Below are positions 1 to 10,103 of a stretch of 64,000 nt of DNA, piece by piece (the first letter of the stretch is position 1; each line of letters begins with the position of its first letter). Both the position numbers and the translations under genes were made by a program. The notes under the pieces were generated by a model that did not search any database, had not been told where the DNA came from, and saw only the letters and a list, made by a program, of their open reading frames with translations. The DNA is from Planotetraspora phitsanulokensis (GTDB lineage: Bacteria > Actinomycetota > Actinomycetes > Streptosporangiales > Streptosporangiaceae): NCBI RefSeq assembly GCF_016863295.1, contig NZ_BOOP01000042.1, positions 1 to 64,000 of the forward strand, written 5' to 3'.

Positions 1-115
1 GACCCGTCGAAGCCTAGTGATGCTTTGTCCGGACTTAGTACCGCGAAAGGGGGGTGTCGGCAAGGCCTGCAGGGGTGCGGTGACCGAAGGGATCATTCAA
101 GCGGCGGGAACGGGA

Positions 116-147
116 GAGCGCCCCGCCGCGATCGCGACGGGGCGCTC
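116..147. terminator. Hairpin terminator after rtcB
   Basis: A perfect 10-bp inverted repeat (GAGCGCCCCG and CGGGGCGCTC) encloses a 12-nt loop and begins about 20 nt beyond the rtcB stop codon on the minus strand. There is no run of T, as is usual for actinobacterial terminators. It may also stop transcription entering from the left edge. Nothing recognisable was found in positions 1-115. Confidence 0.6.
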
Positions 148-166
148 GGCCGTTCCGGCCTGATGG

Positions 167-1321
167 TCAGCCCTTGTAGTTGAACACCTGGTGGAGGGTG
201 TGGCGGATCTCGACCAGGTCCTTCTGGTCATCCATCACGCGGTCGATCGGCTTGTAGGCCTCCGGGTGCTCGTCGACCAGGGCCGCGGCCCGGCCGGCGT
301 TCCACGTGCGGCCGCGCATCGCCTCCGCCAGCGACGTCGCCGTCAGCTCACGCTTGGCCCGGCCGCGGGACATCCTGCGCCCCGCCCCGTGCGAGCACGA
401 GTTGTACGACGCCGCGCTGCCGCGCCCGCGCACGATGTACGACTGCGTCCCCATCGAGCCGGGGATGACGCCCTCGTCGCCGGTGTCGGCCTTGATGGCC
501 CCCTTGCGGGTGATCCACAGCTGCTTGCCGTCGTGCTCCTCCTGCTGGGTGAAGTTGTGGTGGCAGTTGATCGTGCGGACCCGCCTGCCCTTGCCGGTGA
601 CCTGGAAGAGCGCATTGCTCAGCACCGTGTCCATCCGGGCACGCGAGGCCATGGCGTAACGCTGCGACCAGAGCATGTCCTCGATGTAGGCGGTGAACTC
701 AGGCGTGCTCTGCACCAGGTACGCGAGGTCCGGATCCTCCAGCCCGATGGCCTGGCGCTTCATCGACTTCTTGGCGTCGGCGATGTGCCGGGTGGCGAGC
801 TGGTTGCCGATCCCGCGCGAGCCCGAGTGCAGCACCGTCCAGACCCGGTCGCGTTCGTCGAGGCAGACCTCGACGAAATGGTTGCCGGATCCGAGCGTGC
901 CGAACTGGACCGACACGGTCTTCTCCTGCTTGGGCGTGAGGTCGCTGTGCGGGCGTCCCAGCTCGCCCAGCACACGATCCACGGCGCGGTCCTCGTGACC
1001 CTTTCCCACGCCGGCCGGGATCCGCCGCTCCACCAGCGGCATCAGGGCGTCGAGCGTCTCGGGCAGGTCGGCGGCCGTCAGCGTCGTCTCGGTCGCGATC
1101 ATTCCGCAACCGATGTCCACGCCGACGGCGGCGGGGATGATCGCCCCCTCGGTGGGGATCACGGATCCGACCGTCGCCCCGATTCCGACGTGCGCGTCGG
1201 GCATGAGCGCGACGTGGCCCGAGACGAAGGGCAGCCGTGCGGTCCGCGCGGCCTGCTGGATGGCACCTTCGTCGATCTCGCTGGCCCAGGACAGGAGGTT
1301 GGGCGCGACCTCGCTAGGCAT
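167..1321 (-). CDS. rtcB: RNA-splicing ligase RtcB family protein
   Basis: This is a tRNA/RNA ligase of the RtcB family, which joins 2',3'-cyclic phosphate (or 3'-phosphate) and 5'-hydroxyl RNA ends using GTP and Mn2+. Visible signatures are MPDAHVGIG (residues 40-48), GVDIGCGM with the metal-binding Cys72, the HSGSRGIG block, NCHHNF, and the C-terminal SHGAGR segment that carries the histidine guanylated in the family. At 384 aa it matches the shorter bacterial RtcB form. The start at 1321 was chosen because GAGGAG lies 6 nt upstream; an in-frame start at 1354 lacks a good ribosome site. No archease or RtcA gene is nearby, so the gene appears to be transcribed alone. The repair role is inferred from the family; its substrate in this organism is unknown. 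Confidence 0.93.
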   Translation of the reverse strand: MPSEVAPNLLSWASEIDEGAIQQAARTARLPFVSGHVALMPDAHVGIGATVGSVIPTEGAIIPAAVGVDIGCGMIATETTLTAADLPETLDALMPLVERRIPAGVGKGHEDRAVDRVLGELGRPHSDLTPKQEKTVSVQFGTLGSGNHFVEVCLDERDRVWTVLHSGSRGIGNQLATRHIADAKKSMKRQAIGLEDPDLAYLVQSTPEFTAYIEDMLWSQRYAMASRARMDTVLSNALFQVTGKGRRVRTINCHHNFTQQEEHDGKQLWITRKGAIKADTGDEGVIPGSMGTQSYIVRGRGSAASYNSCSHGAGRRMSRGRAKRELTATSLAEAMRGRTWNAGRAAALVDEHPEAYKPIDRVMDDQKDLVEIRHTLHQVFNYKG

Positions 1322-1568
1322 GATGATCTCCTCTGTTCGTGGTCCAGTTTGCACACGTCACAGCTGAGTTCCCACTGATTTTCCGGGAAGGTGGGGGCAG
1401 CCGGGAGCAGTTCCCGCCACAAGCGTTTTCGCTCTCCGTCGCCGGATATTCTGGTTGATACGGTGACGCGCGGTGGTTGTCGGGAACAAAGCGTGATCAA
1501 GTCGGGTTGTCGCCAGGAAGACGCCGGGCCTTTAGGCTTGGATCTTCTCTCGCCATGGAGGTCCCCTC

Positions 1569-2558
1569 GTGCTGGTTGACTCGTTCGGTCGGACGGCGAC
1601 TGATCTTCGGGTCTCGCTGACCGACCGGTGCAACCTGCGGTGCACGTACTGCATGCCGCCCGAGGGCCTCGACTGGCTTCCGAAGCCCGAGCTCCTGACC
1701 GCTGACGAGATCGTCAGGCTCGTGCGGATCGGGGTGGAAGGCCTCGGCATCACCGAGGTCCGCTTCACCGGCGGCGAGCCGCTTCTCCGGCGGGAGCTGG
1801 TGGAGATCGTCACCGCGACCGCCGCCCTGAGCCCGCGCCCCCAGGTCTCGGTCACCACCAACGGCATCGGCCTGGCGCGCCTCGCGGGGCCGCTCGCCGA
1901 CGCCGGGCTCGACCGCGTGAACGTCTCGCTCGACACCCTCGACCGCGACACGTTCGTACGGCTCTCGCACCGCGACCGGCTCTCCGACGTGCTGGCCGGG
2001 CTCGCCGCGGCCGAAGCGGCGGGACTCAACCCGGTGAAGGTCAACGCGGTCCTCATGCGCGGCGTCAACGAGAACGAGGCGGTGCCCCTGCTGCGCTACT
2101 GCCTCGATCGGGGATACGAGCTGCGCTTCATCGAGCAGATGCCCCTCGACGCCCAGCACGGCTGGCAGCGCGAGAACATGATCACTGCCGACGAGATCCT
2201 CGGCGCTCTCAAGGACGCCTTCGACCTCACGGAGGACGACCCGGGCAAGCGCGGCAGCGCCCCGGCCGAGCTGTTCCTGGTCGACGGCGGCCCCCGGCGC
2301 GTGGGCGTGATCGGCTCGGTCACCCGGCCGTTCTGCGGCGCCTGCGACCGCGTCCGGATCACCGCCGACGGCCAGGTCCGCAACTGCCTGTTCGCCACCG
2401 AGGAGTCGGATCTGCGCGCCGCCCTGCGTGCCGGGGCCTCCGACGAGGATCTCGCCGAACGGTGGATGGCCGCGGTACGCGGGAAGAAGGCCGGGCACGG
2501 CATCGACGATCCGGCGTTCCTGCAGCCGGCCCGGCCCATGTCCGCCATCGGCGGCTGA
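1569..2558 (+). CDS. moaA: GTP 3',8-cyclase MoaA
   Basis: MoaA is a radical SAM enzyme that converts GTP to 3',8-cyclo-GTP, the first step of molybdenum cofactor synthesis. The N-terminal cluster motif CNLRCTYC holds Cys21, Cys25 and Cys28. The C-terminal second cluster region reads CGACDRVRITADG followed by NCLF, and the protein ends in Gly-Gly, which is needed for activity in this family. The length of 329 aa is normal. The GTG start at 1569 has GGAGG 7 nt upstream. A TAGGCT hexamer at 1533-1538 could be its -10 box, giving a short leader; no Moco riboswitch fold was recognised in the 247-nt upstream spacer. mobA follows 19 nt downstream. The nitrate reductase at 31.9 kb is a likely user of the cofactor. 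Confidence 0.95.
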   Translation: MLVDSFGRTATDLRVSLTDRCNLRCTYCMPPEGLDWLPKPELLTADEIVRLVRIGVEGLGITEVRFTGGEPLLRRELVEIVTATAALSPRPQVSVTTNGIGLARLAGPLADAGLDRVNVSLDTLDRDTFVRLSHRDRLSDVLAGLAAAEAAGLNPVKVNAVLMRGVNENEAVPLLRYCLDRGYELRFIEQMPLDAQHGWQRENMITADEILGALKDAFDLTEDDPGKRGSAPAELFLVDGGPRRVGVIGSVTRPFCGACDRVRITADGQVRNCLFATEESDLRAALRAGASDEDLAERWMAAVRGKKAGHGIDDPAFLQPARPMSAIGG

Positions 2559-2577
2559 CGCGGTCCGGCGAGGCGTG

Positions 2578-3300
2578 ATGAGCACGGCGCCGGAGGGCCC
2601 GGGCACGCGGGGCGTCCCCGTGAACTGCGACGCCGTGCCGTACGACGCCGTCATCCTGGCCGGTGGACGGGCCGAGCGTCTGGGCGGGCTGGACAAACCC
2701 GGCGCCCTCGTCGCCGGGCGCCCGCTGATCGAACATGTCGCCTCGGCCGTGTCCGGGGCCGGACGGCTGATCGTCGTGGGTCCCGCGCGCGACCTCACGC
2801 GTGAGCCCGCGATGGCGGACGGTGAGCCGCCGGCGGGGGAGCGCGGCGCGCTCCGCGGGGAAACCGCCGCGCTCGGCGCAGTGGTCTTCACCAGTGAGGA
2901 CCCACCCGGAGGTGGCCCGGTCCCCGCCCTGCGCGCGGGACTCGCGGAGGTGCGCGCACGATGGCTGGCGCTGCTCGCCGCCGACCTGCCCTTCCTCGTC
3001 GCGGACCACGTCGCCGCACTGTTCCGCGCCGCGCGTGCGGGGGAGACGACGACGGCGGCGGCGGGAGCCGTTCTCGTCGACGACGGAGGCCGGGAGCAGT
3101 GGCTCACCGGCGTGTGGCGGACGGATGCCCTCGTCGACGCGCTGGACGCGTACGAGGGCCGGTCGCTGCACCGGCTGCTGGGACCACTCGAACCGGTGCG
3201 CGTTCATCTGCCCGCCGCGGAGGACGGGCGCGCGCCGTGGTTCGATTGCGACACGATCGACGATCTCGGCGCCGCACGCGAACGAGCAAGCGGTGCGTAA
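2578..3300 (+). CDS. mobA: Molybdenum cofactor guanylyltransferase (MobA-like)
   Basis: This nucleotidyltransferase of the MobA family transfers GMP from GTP to molybdopterin, giving the guanine dinucleotide form used by nitrate reductases. The nucleotide-binding signature LAGGRAERLGGLDKP lies at residues 27-41; the second half keeps the LAADLPFLV and WFDCDTIDDL segments typical of MobA. It is 240 aa long from the ATG at 2578, which lies 19 nt after moaA; an upstream in-frame start would run inside moaA and was rejected. It is probably co-transcribed with moaA and the downstream small gene. The specificity (GMP rather than CMP) is inferred from the family and from the nearby nitrate reductase. 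Confidence 0.87.
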   Translation: MSTAPEGPGTRGVPVNCDAVPYDAVILAGGRAERLGGLDKPGALVAGRPLIEHVASAVSGAGRLIVVGPARDLTREPAMADGEPPAGERGALRGETAALGAVVFTSEDPPGGGPVPALRAGLAEVRARWLALLAADLPFLVADHVAALFRAARAGETTTAAAGAVLVDDGGREQWLTGVWRTDALVDALDAYEGRSLHRLLGPLEPVRVHLPAAEDGRAPWFDCDTIDDLGAARERASGA

Positions 3301-3332
3301 GTACGACGGACAGTCACGAACGAGGAGTGCGC

Positions 3333-3590
3333 ATGAACGTGCTTGAGGAGTGGACCGCGCTGGTCTGCAGGGAACTCGGCATCGACCCGGCCCGGGTGGA
3401 CAGGAACGCCGTGCTCGACCTGACGAGAGAGGTGGCGCACGGCGTCGCACGGCCGGCCGCCCCGCTCACGGCGTATCTGGTCGGTCTCGCGCAGGGAGCG
3501 GGGACCGCGCCCGACGACGCCGTCGCACGGTTGTCAAGCCTTGCGCGCGACTGGGAGAAGACGACCGGGGAAACATCCGGCGACGCTTAA
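3333..3590 (+). CDS. DUF6457 small protein
   Basis: This is an 85-aa acidic, probably helical protein matching the actinobacterial DUF6457 family: it starts MNVLEEWTALVCRELG and contains LDLTREVAHGVARPAAPLTAYLVGL. The start is preceded by GAGGAG. It sits 32 nt after mobA; proteins of this family are regularly found beside, or fused to, MobA in actinobacteria, suggesting a helper role in molybdenum cofactor maturation. No catalytic motif, signal peptide or membrane segment is visible, and the family has no established function that I know of. The assignment rests on sequence resemblance and position. Confidence 0.75.
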   Translation: MNVLEEWTALVCRELGIDPARVDRNAVLDLTREVAHGVARPAAPLTAYLVGLAQGAGTAPDDAVARLSSLARDWEKTTGETSGDA

Positions 3591-3642
3591 CGGACGCGTA
3601 GGGGAAGTCGGCGCGAAATCGGCCTGAATACAGAAAGGGCGA

Positions 3643-3675
3643 CGCCGGGTGGTTACGGGGGCAAACCACCCGGCG
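3643..3675. terminator. Strong hairpin terminator after the moaA operon
   Basis: A perfect 12-bp stem (CGCCGGGTGGTT with AACCACCCGGCG) encloses a 9-nt loop and is followed by CGCTTTC. It lies 52 nt after the DUF6457 stop, ending the moaA-mobA operon; it can also serve the convergent DUF3099 gene. Confidence 0.8.
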
Positions 3676-3793
3676 CCGCTTTCATCGGCGTTCCGACGGG
3701 GGCCCGGAACGCCGGCACCAGCGCTCCGACGGGGGACCAGAGCGCTTGGTTATGACTCTACACCTCTGACCCATGGGTTGCGTCAAGACTTTG

Positions 3794-4114
3794 TCACGAC
3801 CCGATCTCGCGTCGATGGCGTGGTATCTCGTTTTGGTTAGATTCCGTCATGTCCGAGGGCGGAATGACGTCCTGACCTCGTTGATTGGCCCCGACAACGG
3901 CAAGGTATGGCAAAAGGACCGCGCCCGCCACGAGGAGCGCCTTCACGGGCCACGGAGCCGGTACGGCGACGGCGAGAATGAGGCAGACGAGCCGGATGCC
4001 CATCTTGATGAGATAGCTGATCTCGCGGCGCCTGATGTCGTCGGACAGGGAGGGCTGGGCGTCCGTCACGCTGTGGACGACGGGGGCGCGCCTGAGCCTG
4101 CGCCATGGGTTCAC
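3794..4114 (-). CDS. DUF3099 membrane protein
   Basis: This is a 106-aa protein of the actinobacterial DUF3099 family. The N-terminal part has the family hallmark VHSVTDAQPSLSDDIRRRE, followed by two hydrophobic segments (around residues 40-58 and 61-78) that should form a membrane hairpin; the C-terminal tail is short and polar. The GTG start at 4114 is preceded by GGAAG; longer readings upstream overlap the divergent dodecin promoter. Its function is unknown. It is divergently transcribed from dodecin with an 85-nt spacer. Confidence 0.8.
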   Translation of the reverse strand: MNPWRRLRRAPVVHSVTDAQPSLSDDIRRREISYLIKMGIRLVCLILAVAVPAPWPVKALLVAGAVLLPYLAVVGANQRGQDVIPPSDMTESNQNEIPRHRREIGS

Positions 4115-4199
4115 ACTTCCACGGTAGACCCAGCCGGGCTCGGGCACGTCGGCGCCGTGGCGATACGATCGCGCCCAGACGAGAGGCGAGGAGCATGCG

Positions 4200-4415
4200 A
4201 TGACGGACCGTACGTACCGGGTGACGGAGATCGTCGGAACCTCTACGGAGAGCGTCGACCAGGCCATCCGCAATGGCGTTCGCCGGGCCGGGCAGACCCT
4301 CCGCCACCTCGACTGGTTCGAGGTGACCGAGGTGCGCGGGCAGATCGAGGACGGCGAGGTCGCCCACTTCCAGGTCGGCATGAAGGTCGGCTTCCGCCTG
4401 GAGGACGCCGGGTAG
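4200..4415 (+). CDS. Dodecin family flavin-binding protein
   Basis: Dodecins assemble into hollow dodecamers that store or buffer flavins, and sometimes CoA. This 71-aa protein has the family beta-alpha-beta-beta pattern with RVTEIVGTSTES at the N-terminus, the flavin-stacking Trp39 (DWFEV) and Gln58 (HFQVGMKVGF). The spacing between Trp and Gln is the same as in the known archaeal dodecin as I recall it. GAGGAG lies upstream of the ATG. A GATACGAT sequence about 35 nt upstream is a possible -10 region. It is a single-gene unit facing the tldE end. Confidence 0.93.
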   Translation: MTDRTYRVTEIVGTSTESVDQAIRNGVRRAGQTLRHLDWFEVTEVRGQIEDGEVAHFQVGMKVGFRLEDAG

Positions 4416-4448
4416 GCGCGGCCGGAGTCCCCGGCCGCGCCCGCGCCG

Positions 4449-5818
4449 TCAGTTCGCCTGGCTCACCGTCGACATGTTGAAGTCGGGAACGCGCATCGCC
4501 GGCATCACCGTGCGGGTGAAGTAGTCGTTCCACTCGCGGGGCAGGGTCTGCGCGCTCGCGCCGACCTCGGCCACGCGTCCGAGCAGGTCCACCGGAGACT
4601 CGTTGAACCGGAAGTTGTTGACCTCGCCGACGACCTCCCCGTTTTCCACCAGGTAGACGCCGTCTCTGGTCAGACCGGTCAGCAGCAGCGTCTGCGGGTC
4701 GACCTCGCGGATGTACCACAGGCACGTGAGCAGCAGCCCGCGCTCCGTCGAGGCGATCATCTCCTCCAGCGAGCGGCCGCCCTCGGGCCCCGTCATGATC
4801 AGGTTGTCGATCTGCGGGGTGGCGGCCAGGCCGGTCAGCTCGGCCGAGTGACGGGTCTGGAGCAGGTTCCGCAGCGTGCCGTCCGCGATCCAGTCCGTCG
4901 CGCCGAGCCGCGCGCCGTTGTCGAACACCGACTGCTCGCGGCTTGAGGCGTGCGCGACGACGAACGGCGAGCACTCGATGCCCGGATAGGCCGGGTCGCT
5001 GTACAGCCGCACCGGCAGCGGCGACAGCCGGTCGCCGACGCGGGTGCCGCCGCCGGTCCTGGAGAAGACCGTCCGGCCGTCGGCCGCGTCGCGCGCGCCC
5101 GCCGTCCAGTACAGATAGATCATCAGGTCGGCCACCGCCGTGGGAGGCAGGATCGTCTCGTACCGTCCGGCCTCGAGGTCGACGCGCCGCTTGGACCACT
5201 CGAGCCGCTGGGCCAGGCTCGCGTCGAGCGCCGCCACGTCGACGTCGGCGAAGTCGCGCGTGGCCACGCCCGTCCACGCGGACCTCGACATGTCCGCGGA
5301 CTTGGCGTTGAGCTCGAGCCGTCCCGTCGGCTGGTCGTGCCGCAGCCGCAGGCCGGTCGACGAGCCGACGAACGTCGACGTCATGATGTGCTCGGCGAAG
5401 CCGTACAGCTTGCGGCCGGAGGTCTCCGCCGCCGCGAACGACTCGCCGAGCGCCGGGGCGAAGTCGCGGAAGATGTCGATGGAGGTCGGCTCGACCTCGC
5501 GGTCCCAGCCGTCCAGGGAGGTGCCCTCGATCAGCGGGCGCGCGTCGTCCGACGGCTGCGCGTCCCTGGCGGCCGCGTCCGCCGCGGCGACCACATCGGC
5601 GAGCTGGTCCGGCCGTACGGCGGCGCGGGACACCACCCCGACACCCTGCCCGGCGACGGAGATGACCGTCAGCTGCGACGAGCGGGCGACCCCGTTGGTC
5701 GTCAGCGTGTTGCCCGCGAAACGCAGGTTGGCGGTGGACCCCTCGTCCACGATCACGATGCAGTCGTCGGCCTCGCTCAGCGCGAGCGCCCGCTCGACCG
5801 TCTCCTGTGGCGTGCTCA

Positions 5819-5819
<1 letters not shown>
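4449..5819 (-). CDS. tldE: TldD/PmbA family metalloprotease subunit (TldE-like)
   Basis: This is the second member of a TldD-TldE pair. In E. coli these form a heterodimeric zinc protease that unfolds and cleaves peptides, including microcin B17 and CcdA; TldE itself lacks the zinc site. The protein is 456 aa, begins with a PmbA-like N-terminal domain (SEADDCIVIVDEGSTANLRFAGN), has no HExxxH motif, and ends with the characteristic NNFRFNESPVDLLGRV region. Its ATG overlaps the TGA of tldD (TGATG), so the two are translationally coupled. No RiPP precursor or modification enzyme is adjacent, so the substrate is unknown. Confidence 0.9.
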
Positions 5820-7312
<1,493 letters not shown>

Positions 7313-7326
7313 GTCCACGATCCTAA

Positions 7327-8094
<768 letters not shown>

Positions 8095-8133
8095 GCCGCG
8101 CACCCGCGGACCGACGAGAGACTGGAGCTGAAC

Positions 8134-8898
8134 ATGGGTTTGCTGGACGGTAAGCGACTGCTGGTCACCGGCGTCCTGACCGACTCCTCGATCGCCTTCA
8201 ACGTGGCGAAGCTCGCCCAGGAGGAGGGCGCCCAGATCGTGCTGACCGGCTTCGGCCGCCTCAGCCTCGTCGAGCGCATCGCCAAGCGCCTCCCCGAGCC
8301 GCCCCCGGTGATCGAGCTGGACGTGCAGAACACCGAGCACCTCGACACCCTGGCCGCCCGCGTCGGCGAGCACGTCGGGGGGCTCGACGGCGTGGTGCAC
8401 TCCATCGGGTTCGCTCCGCAGACCGCGCTGGGCGGCAACTTCCTCAACACCTCGTGGGAGGACGTCTCCACCGCCCTCCACGTCTCGACGTACTCCTTCA
8501 AGTCGCTGGCCGTCGCCTGCCTCCCGCTGATGAAGGACGGCGGCGCGATCGTCGGCCTCGACTTCGACGCGACCAAGGCCTGGCCGGTCTACGACTGGAT
8601 GGGCGTCGCCAAGGCCGGGCTCGAGTCCGCCTCGCGCTACCTCGCCCGCGACCTCGGCAAGCACGGCATCCGGGTCAACCTGGTCGCGGCCGGCCCGCTG
8701 CGGACGATGGCGGCCAAGAGCATCCCCGGCTTCAGCGAGTTCGAGGAGAGCTGGCCGGCCAAGGCGCCCCTCGGCTGGGACCTGGCCGACACCGCCCCCG
8801 CGGCCAGGGCCTGCGTCGCGCTGCTGTCGGACTGGTTCCCCGCCACCACGGGCGAGATCGTGCACGTCGACGGCGGCGTGCACGCGATGGGCACCTGA
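8134..8898 (+). CDS. fabI: Enoyl-ACP reductase FabI (InhA-type)
   Basis: This NADH-dependent enoyl-ACP reductase completes each cycle of fatty acid elongation. Visible features are VTGVLTDSSIAF (the FabI-type cofactor loop), HSIGFAP, and the YxxMxxxK active site with Tyr153, Met156 and Lys160. It has 254 aa, is of the InhA subgroup and is the expected target of isoniazid/triclosan-type inhibitors. TGGAGCTGAAC precedes the ATG. It follows fabG in a probable operon. Its stop is only 6 nt from the stop of the convergent LacI gene. Confidence 0.94.
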   Translation: MGLLDGKRLLVTGVLTDSSIAFNVAKLAQEEGAQIVLTGFGRLSLVERIAKRLPEPPPVIELDVQNTEHLDTLAARVGEHVGGLDGVVHSIGFAPQTALGGNFLNTSWEDVSTALHVSTYSFKSLAVACLPLMKDGGAIVGLDFDATKAWPVYDWMGVAKAGLESASRYLARDLGKHGIRVNLVAAGPLRTMAAKSIPGFSEFEESWPAKAPLGWDLADTAPAARACVALLSDWFPATTGEIVHVDGGVHAMGT

Positions 8899-8904
8899 CC
8901 GGCC

Positions 8905-9927
8905 TCACGGCCCCGGCGGGACCTCACCGGAACCCCGGACGATCAGCTCCACCGGCACGGTCACCTGACGCACCTCGGTCGCCGGGTCGGCGATGCGTGC
9001 CCGGAGCATGTCGATCGCGGTGCTGCCGATCGCATCGGTGTCCTGGGCGATCACGGTGAGGTCCGGCCGCAGCAGGGTGGCGAGCTCGGAGTCGTCGAAG
9101 CCGATCAGCGCCACGTCCACGGCGTCCGTGCCGAGGTGCCGGAGCACCTCCACGCTGAGCTGCGCGTTGCCCGTGACGATCGCGGTCGCGGGCGCCGGCC
9201 CGCCGAGGGCGGCCCGCACGGCCTCCCGGATGCGCCCGCTCTCGACCTGCCCCGTGTGCAGCATCGTGTCGAGGGTGCCGCCGTGCGCGGTGACGCACTC
9301 GCGGAAGGCCCTGGCACGTTCCCGCGCCGTGTAGATGCGCTCGTCGTCGCCGATGTAGGCGATGCGGTCGTGGCCGTGCCGTACGAGATGGCGGTAGGCC
9401 GTCTCTATGCCCGACCTGTTGTCGGACAGCACGCAGTCGACGTCGAGGCCGAGCACGGGACGGTCGACGGCGACCAGTGACAGGCCCGCCTCCAGCTCCG
9501 GAACCAGGTAGCCGTGGTCGTCGCCGATGGGCTCGAGCACGATGCCGTCGAACCTGCGGCGGCACATCGACTCGACGACGTGCCTCTCGAGGGTCTCGTC
9601 GTCCTCGGTGGAGGCCGCCAGGACCATCAGGTCGGCCGCCCTCGCGGCGCGTTCCACCGCGCGCAACACGGGGTTGACGTGGGACAGCTGGCGTACGGCC
9701 GCGCCGAGGGTTCCGGTGACGCCGAGGCGCAGATGCCGGGCGCGCTCGTCGGGGCGGTAGCCGAGCGTGGCGATGGCCGTCCGCACCCGCTGGACGAGCT
9801 CGGGACCCACGGTGGAATCCTGATTGACGACGCGTGAGACCGTCCGGAGCGCCACACCGGCCTCCCTGGCGACGTCGACCATGGTCGGTCTCCGGTTGCG
9901 GCGCGCGCCGCTCACCTTTCCCCCCAT
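8905..9927 (-). CDS. LacI-family transcriptional regulator
   Basis: This is a repressor of the LacI/GalR family, about 340 aa. The N-terminal helix-turn-helix reads TMVDVAREAGVALRTVSRVVN, followed by a hinge and a periplasmic-binding-protein-like sensor domain ending around VPVELIVRGSGE. The ATG at 9927 gives the usual short arm before the helix-turn-helix; a start at 9963 (12 residues longer) is also possible. It is divergent from the sugar ABC operon, with a perfect palindromic operator (10043-10058) in the spacer. It most likely represses that operon until an imported mannoside-type sugar binds; the effector is inferred, not seen. Confidence 0.9.
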   Translation of the reverse strand: MGGKVSGARRNRRPTMVDVAREAGVALRTVSRVVNQDSTVGPELVQRVRTAIATLGYRPDERARHLRLGVTGTLGAAVRQLSHVNPVLRAVERAARAADLMVLAASTEDDETLERHVVESMCRRRFDGIVLEPIGDDHGYLVPELEAGLSLVAVDRPVLGLDVDCVLSDNRSGIETAYRHLVRHGHDRIAYIGDDERIYTARERARAFRECVTAHGGTLDTMLHTGQVESGRIREAVRAALGGPAPATAIVTGNAQLSVEVLRHLGTDAVDVALIGFDDSELATLLRPDLTVIAQDTDAIGSTAIDMLRARIADPATEVRQVTVPVELIVRGSGEVPPGP

Positions 9928-10012
9928 GAGCTCATCATCTGCATGATCGCCACTATCGGCCATTCCGGAGGTATTACGACTGTCGTGACCAACTTGTTGC
10001 AAGCCTCGCTCT

Positions 10013-10040
10013 TTGAAACGTCTGAGTAACACTCTACCTT
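10013..10040 (+). promoter_or_regulatory. Promoter of the mannoside ABC operon
   Basis: TTGAAA (10013-10018) and TACCTT (10035-10040) form a -35/-10 pair with a 16-nt spacer. The predicted start site, about 10047, falls inside the LacI-type operator at 10043-10058, the classic arrangement for repression. Confidence 0.55.
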
Positions 10041-10042
10041 TC

Positions 10043-10058
10043 GAGATAACGTTATCTC
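10043..10058. promoter_or_regulatory. LacI-family operator
   Basis: GAGATAACGTTATCTC is a perfect 16-bp palindrome with the central CG usual in LacI/GalR operators. It lies between the repressor gene and the operon and covers the predicted transcription start site. A weaker CTTG-N3-CAAG repeat lies near 9993-10003. Confidence 0.8.
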
Positions 10059-10103
10059 AGCTTGGCTTCGGGGAGCCCCTCATTGGCAAGGGAGGTCTGT
10101 GCT

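Noticed and set aside
1322-1568. Possible molybdenum cofactor riboswitch before moaA
   Set aside because: No matching set of helices was recognised; a simple promoter and ribosome site explain the spacer.
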